Positions 31,111-34,119 of a stretch of 34,119 bases of DNA are shown here, in pieces. Position 1 is the first letter of the stretch. Each line of letters begins with the position of its first letter. The notes under the pieces are model-generated. The model was given only the letters and a program-made list of their open reading frames with translations. It did no database searches and was not told the DNA's origin. Origin of the DNA: Streptosporangiaceae bacterium (GTDB lineage Bacteria > Actinomycetota > Actinomycetes > Streptosporangiales > Streptosporangiaceae); contig JAICYD010000075.1 in the NCBI GenBank assembly GCA_025934375.1, positions 1-34,119 on the forward strand, given 5' to 3'. Position numbers and translations under genes: made by a program.

Positions 31111-33606
31111 TCAGAAGTCGAAGTCGGACGTAAACGACCTCTTCAAGGTGTAGCTCACCTTGCTGTAGGTCTTCCACCGGGTGGTGTTCGGGATGGGCTC
31201 CGCTAGCCGGAATTCGACGACGTGATTGTTGTAGGCGTCGGCGTCCTGGCTGAGGATCAGCCGGGCGTACTGGTAGCGGTCCCGCTTGTCCTCCGCCGTC
31301 CGGTCGAAGGTCAGGGAGACGGCGTTCGAGATCAGCGTCTCGCCGACGTACAGGCCGGCGCGGAGGGTGCACGGCTGAACCTTGTCGCTCACCGGCTCGG
31401 CTTGGAAGAGCCGGACGGCCACCTGCCCGGTGGTGATCTTGTCGGTCTCGGGCCAGATCTCGACCCTGACCGGCCGGATGTCGCTCTTCCGTTTCTTGTT
31501 CACCGTGAGCACGGGGACGACGATCTCCTGGAGTGTCGCACCGCCGTGCACGTACCTCGATCCGCCGCCAGCGACGCGGAGCCGGTGGATGGACTTGGGG
31601 ACCTGGACCTCAAGGTCGCCCTGGAGGCCAAGCTGGGCAGAGGTGAACCTCGTGAACGCGCTGTCTGGCTTAAGGCCGTGTCCGAGGACATAGCGCTTGT
31701 TGATTACCAGCATGTCGTCTCCCTGGGGCTTGGCAGACAGGTAGAATGTGTCCGGCAGCGCGCCGTCCTGGAAGAGGAAGCCGTGATCGGCCGTGAGGAA
31801 GATGTTGGTGGCGTTGGCGTTGGCCAGCATCTTCACCAGGGCGACGAGCTCGCGGAGCGTCTCCTCGGCGGCCTCGGCGACGAGCTGCTCGGTATCGGGC
31901 TTGTCGCCGGTGGCGTCGATCCTGTTGTGGTAGACGTATAGCACCCGGTTGGCTTTGAAGATCTCACGCCGCTGCTCTGGGCTGAGCTCCTTGAACCGCT
32001 CGGCCCGGATCGCCGTACCGCCGACCTGCTGCAGCACCTTCCCCCGGGCCTCGGTGCCGTTGGTCGGCTGCCCGTCGGCCAGGACGGTCTCGGCATCGGG
32101 CGTATGCGCCAGCGTCGAGTGCGGGAGCAGTGCCGCCATGCCAAGCTGCGTATAGCTCGGCAGCACGCCGAGGACGGCGTCGAGCGTGGCGTCGAACCGG
32201 TCCTCCTGCCGGATGCGCGAGCCGAGCTCGTCCGCCACCTCGTAGCGGAGTGCATCGGAGATGATGACGACAGCCTTCTTGTCGCCGTCCCGGACCAGCG
32301 GCTCGATGTACTTCGTGTAGAAGGATGCCTGCGCGCTGAGGTCAGCGGAGCGCCACCGGTCGGCCTCGTCTACCTGCTTCTGCCAGGCGGTGCCCAGTTC
32401 GTAGAGGAATCCGTTGGTGTAACGCTTCTCGACCTGCCCACGCAGCGGCTCCAGCGGCTGCTGGTGCTCGGCGGTCCGCGCGAGGAACACGAACTGGCGG
32501 TAGAGCTGGTCGATGCGGAACCACTCGCGCCGGTAGCGCTCCAGTCCCTCGTCAAAGGACTTCACGGAGAGATCGACCGCGGCGATCGCTGCCAGCAGCT
32601 CGGCGGCGCTGGCAATGGCCCGGTAAACCTTCTGGTAATCCTCGTACCAGAAGCCGTCCTGCCGTGCCCGGACTACTTCGGCGACCTCGCGAGCGCTGAC
32701 TCCCTGGTCGGCGACCAGCCGGGCAAGGTCGCTGATGATCTTCCGGTCGGCCTCCTCGAACACGTCCGTCGTTACAAGGTCGCGGAAGCTGGTGTCCTCG
32801 ATTGTCGAGGCGTAGCCGAGATCGCGGGCGGCCCGCTTCGCCAGCGTGGCGAGGGCCGCCTCGCTGCGCCGGTCGTTGCGTAGGTTCGTGAAGTCGAACT
32901 GGATGTTCCGCAGGCCGCCGAGCCGGTCGGACTGGAAGCCGTTGGTGGCCTGCTGGAAGATCCAGAGCACCAGGTCATCGACGCTCGGCGAGTCTGACTT
33001 GTACCCGTAGATCCTGGCGGTGCCCCGCCAGTGGAAGTCATCGAGCCCGTAGTCGGCGATCGCGTCGTACTTGGCGTGCTGCCCCTGCGCATTCTCGATG
33101 AGGAGCGTCCGCGTGATCTCAGCAAGAAGATGCTCCCGCTGGCCAAGCACCACAGCGATCATCTTGGCCTGGAGGCGGTCCAGGTCATCGCCTGGGTTCA
33201 GTAGCGCCTTGAGCGCCTCGATCCGCTGGTCCGCGCTAAAGAACTTCTCATGCGCCCGGACGACCTCGTCAACGCCGACGGCATCCAGCCCGAGATCCTG
33301 CGCAATGAGAGAGCCGCGATCGGCGGTGAAGACCCCGTAGGCCAGCTCTAGGTCAAGCAGCCAGTTCCCGATGCCGTCTGCCACCCGGCCCGCCCGGTAG
33401 ACGAGGAACTTCTCCGTGGAGCCACTGCGCAGCAGCCGGTGCCGGACACCGAACTCGTTGTCGGCGACCCGGATCGTCTCTACCCTCGGCAGGTCGAGAG
33501 AGTCCAGGTCATCGGCGTACTGGCCGTTCGGGTCATGCCAGAACACGATCCGCTGGCTCGCGAACCGACGCTCCAGATGCGGCCGGACTGTATTGGTGTC
33601 ACTCAT
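31111..33606 (-). CDS. pglZ: BREX type 1 alkaline-phosphatase-superfamily protein PglZ
   Basis: The 831-residue protein has PglZ features. The N-terminus is RFASQRIVFWHDPNGQYADD. The alkaline-phosphatase-superfamily core has VVIISDALRYEVADEL (about 446-461, first metal-binding Asp) and SYTQLGMAALLPHS. The second metal site is FLTADHGFLFQDG (about 603-615). The C-terminal beta-rich region contains the GGATLQEIVVPVLTV strand found in the family. PglZ is a core BREX component that acts with the PglX methyltransferase. ATG 33606 overlaps the pglX stop by 8 nt; a GTG/ATG 12 nt upstream is less likely. Order pglX-pglZ-brxL is that of type 1 BREX. Confidence 0.95.
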   Translation of the reverse strand: MSDTNTVRPHLERRFASQRIVFWHDPNGQYADDLDSLDLPRVETIRVADNEFGVRHRLLRSGSTEKFLVYRAGRVADGIGNWLLDLELAYGVFTADRGSLIAQDLGLDAVGVDEVVRAHEKFFSADQRIEALKALLNPGDDLDRLQAKMIAVVLGQREHLLAEITRTLLIENAQGQHAKYDAIADYGLDDFHWRGTARIYGYKSDSPSVDDLVLWIFQQATNGFQSDRLGGLRNIQFDFTNLRNDRRSEAALATLAKRAARDLGYASTIEDTSFRDLVTTDVFEEADRKIISDLARLVADQGVSAREVAEVVRARQDGFWYEDYQKVYRAIASAAELLAAIAAVDLSVKSFDEGLERYRREWFRIDQLYRQFVFLARTAEHQQPLEPLRGQVEKRYTNGFLYELGTAWQKQVDEADRWRSADLSAQASFYTKYIEPLVRDGDKKAVVIISDALRYEVADELGSRIRQEDRFDATLDAVLGVLPSYTQLGMAALLPHSTLAHTPDAETVLADGQPTNGTEARGKVLQQVGGTAIRAERFKELSPEQRREIFKANRVLYVYHNRIDATGDKPDTEQLVAEAAEETLRELVALVKMLANANATNIFLTADHGFLFQDGALPDTFYLSAKPQGDDMLVINKRYVLGHGLKPDSAFTRFTSAQLGLQGDLEVQVPKSIHRLRVAGGGSRYVHGGATLQEIVVPVLTVNKKRKSDIRPVRVEIWPETDKITTGQVAVRLFQAEPVSDKVQPCTLRAGLYVGETLISNAVSLTFDRTAEDKRDRYQYARLILSQDADAYNNHVVEFRLAEPIPNTTRWKTYSKVSYTLKRSFTSDFDF

Positions 33607-34119
33607 CGGTTGCCTCAAGGCCAGGGATCTTCTTCAGCGCCGCCCCGAACTTCGGATAGTTCGCCTTCACCCCGTCGTCAAGATCGATGGCCAACTGCCG
33701 GGACGCCAGCGGGTACAGCACGTTGTGCTCATACTCCTCCAGCTCCACCAGCACCTTTCGGAGCCGGTCGGCCTCCTTTTGCGCGACGGCCACTTGCCTG
33801 GGGGTGCCCCCGTCGGCCACGAGCCGCTCCTGCTGCTGCAGGCTCGCGGTCAGCTTCGCGGCATACTCGCGCAGGTACTCATTCAGCACCGTCGAGACCG
33901 TCGACGGCGTGTAGCGGTGCAGGTAGATCAGGGCGTTGAACGAACCCTTGGGGCTGGAGAAGAGCCAATAGATCGGCCGCTTCTTGTACCGCTTCACATG
34001 GTCGTCGTAGAACGACTTCAGGAAGTAGGACCGCAGGTCTTTCACCCCGAGCGACTCGGTCACGAACCGCAGGTTCTCCTCGAAGTATTCCTCCCCGAAA
34101 GCCACCCGGAGGAACTCAC
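33599..34119 (-). CDS. pglX: BREX type 1 adenine methyltransferase PglX, C-terminal end (5' part beyond window)
   Basis: The frame is open to the right edge and reads EFLRVAFGEEYFEENLRFV, then DDHVKRYKKRPIYWLFSSPK, GSFNALIYLHRYTPSTV and DDGVKANYPKFGAALKKIPG. These are the characteristic last about 170 residues of PglX, the m6A DNA methyltransferase that marks host DNA in BREX. The catalytic NPPY part lies outside the window. Its stop overlaps pglZ by 8 nt, showing one operon. The internal GTG at 34105 is not the true start. Confidence 0.93.
   Translation of the reverse strand, partial: EFLRVAFGEEYFEENLRFVTESLGVKDLRSYFLKSFYDDHVKRYKKRPIYWLFSSPKGSFNALIYLHRYTPSTVSTVLNEYLREYAAKLTASLQQQERLVADGGTPRQVAVAQKEADRLRKVLVELEEYEHNVLYPLASRQLAIDLDDGVKANYPKFGAALKKIPGLEATDE

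Noticed and set aside
1..34119. CRISPR arrays, insertion sequences, rRNA genes or riboswitches
   Set aside because: No regularly spaced repeat array, no transposase with terminal repeats, and no rRNA-like or recognisable riboswitch sequence was found by reading. The repeats present are short or tandem only.

Overview
The window is high-GC DNA with strong G/C preference at third codon positions. It has many GTG/TTG starts and long runs of genes joined by ATGA/GTGA stop-start overlaps. A sugar ABC transporter without its own ATPase, HAF-repeat secreted proteins and BREX next to a small biosynthetic cluster all point to a soil actinomycete, probably a filamentous one. Genus cannot be fixed from the sequence alone.

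Left edge (1-4.3 kb): two small overlapping conserved-looking genes, an HNH nuclease gene, tRNA-Arg(ACG), then a stretch of gene remnants and hairpins, and a secreted HAF-repeat protein. A frameshifted fragment with a helix-turn-helix-like segment follows. 4.3-6.6 kb: an APH-type kinase, then a TetR regulator divergent from an AHSA1/SRPBCC protein across a short AT-rich promoter region.

6.6-17.5 kb is the most coherent system. A leftward operon runs solute-binding lipoprotein, two permeases, SIS-domain isomerase/deaminase, tagatose-6-phosphate-kinase-like PfkB, class II tagatose-bisphosphate-type aldolase, DeoR regulator, second PfkB kinase. Divergent from it are a GH4 glycosidase and, overlapping its stop codon, a secreted GH114 enzyme (family activity: endo-alpha-1,4-polygalactosaminidase). 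Read together, these predict a locus that cuts an extracellular polygalactosamine, imports the oligomers, splits them inside the cell and sends galactosamine through the tagatose pathway to triose phosphates. The lack of a deacetylase fits an already deacetylated substrate. An ABC ATPase and an assured amino-sugar kinase are missing.

17.5-20.8 kb: a short UvrC-like GIY-YIG protein converges on and overlaps GH114. A GmrSD-type (DUF262 plus DUF1524/HNH) restriction gene follows, interrupted by one extra base in a G6 run and ended by a perfect 30-bp palindrome.

20.9-27.8 kb: a tightly packed leftward cluster of ASCH/PUA-like protein, XRE-type regulator, M20 peptidase with altered metal ligands, alanine-dehydrogenase-like enzyme, two methyltransferases, a class I aminoacyl-tRNA-synthetase-like protein and an AdoMet-decarboxylase-like pyruvoyl enzyme. 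It looks like a small biosynthetic cluster of unknown product.

27.9-34.1 kb: the distal half of a type 1 BREX phage-defence operon (pglX 3' end, pglZ, brxL), with an extra, closely coupled gene for a PD-(D/E)XK nuclease-like protein. brxA/B/C and the start of pglX should lie beyond the right edge. The BREX operon and the GmrSD-like gene flank the biosynthetic cluster, so the right half reads as a defence and specialised-metabolism island.
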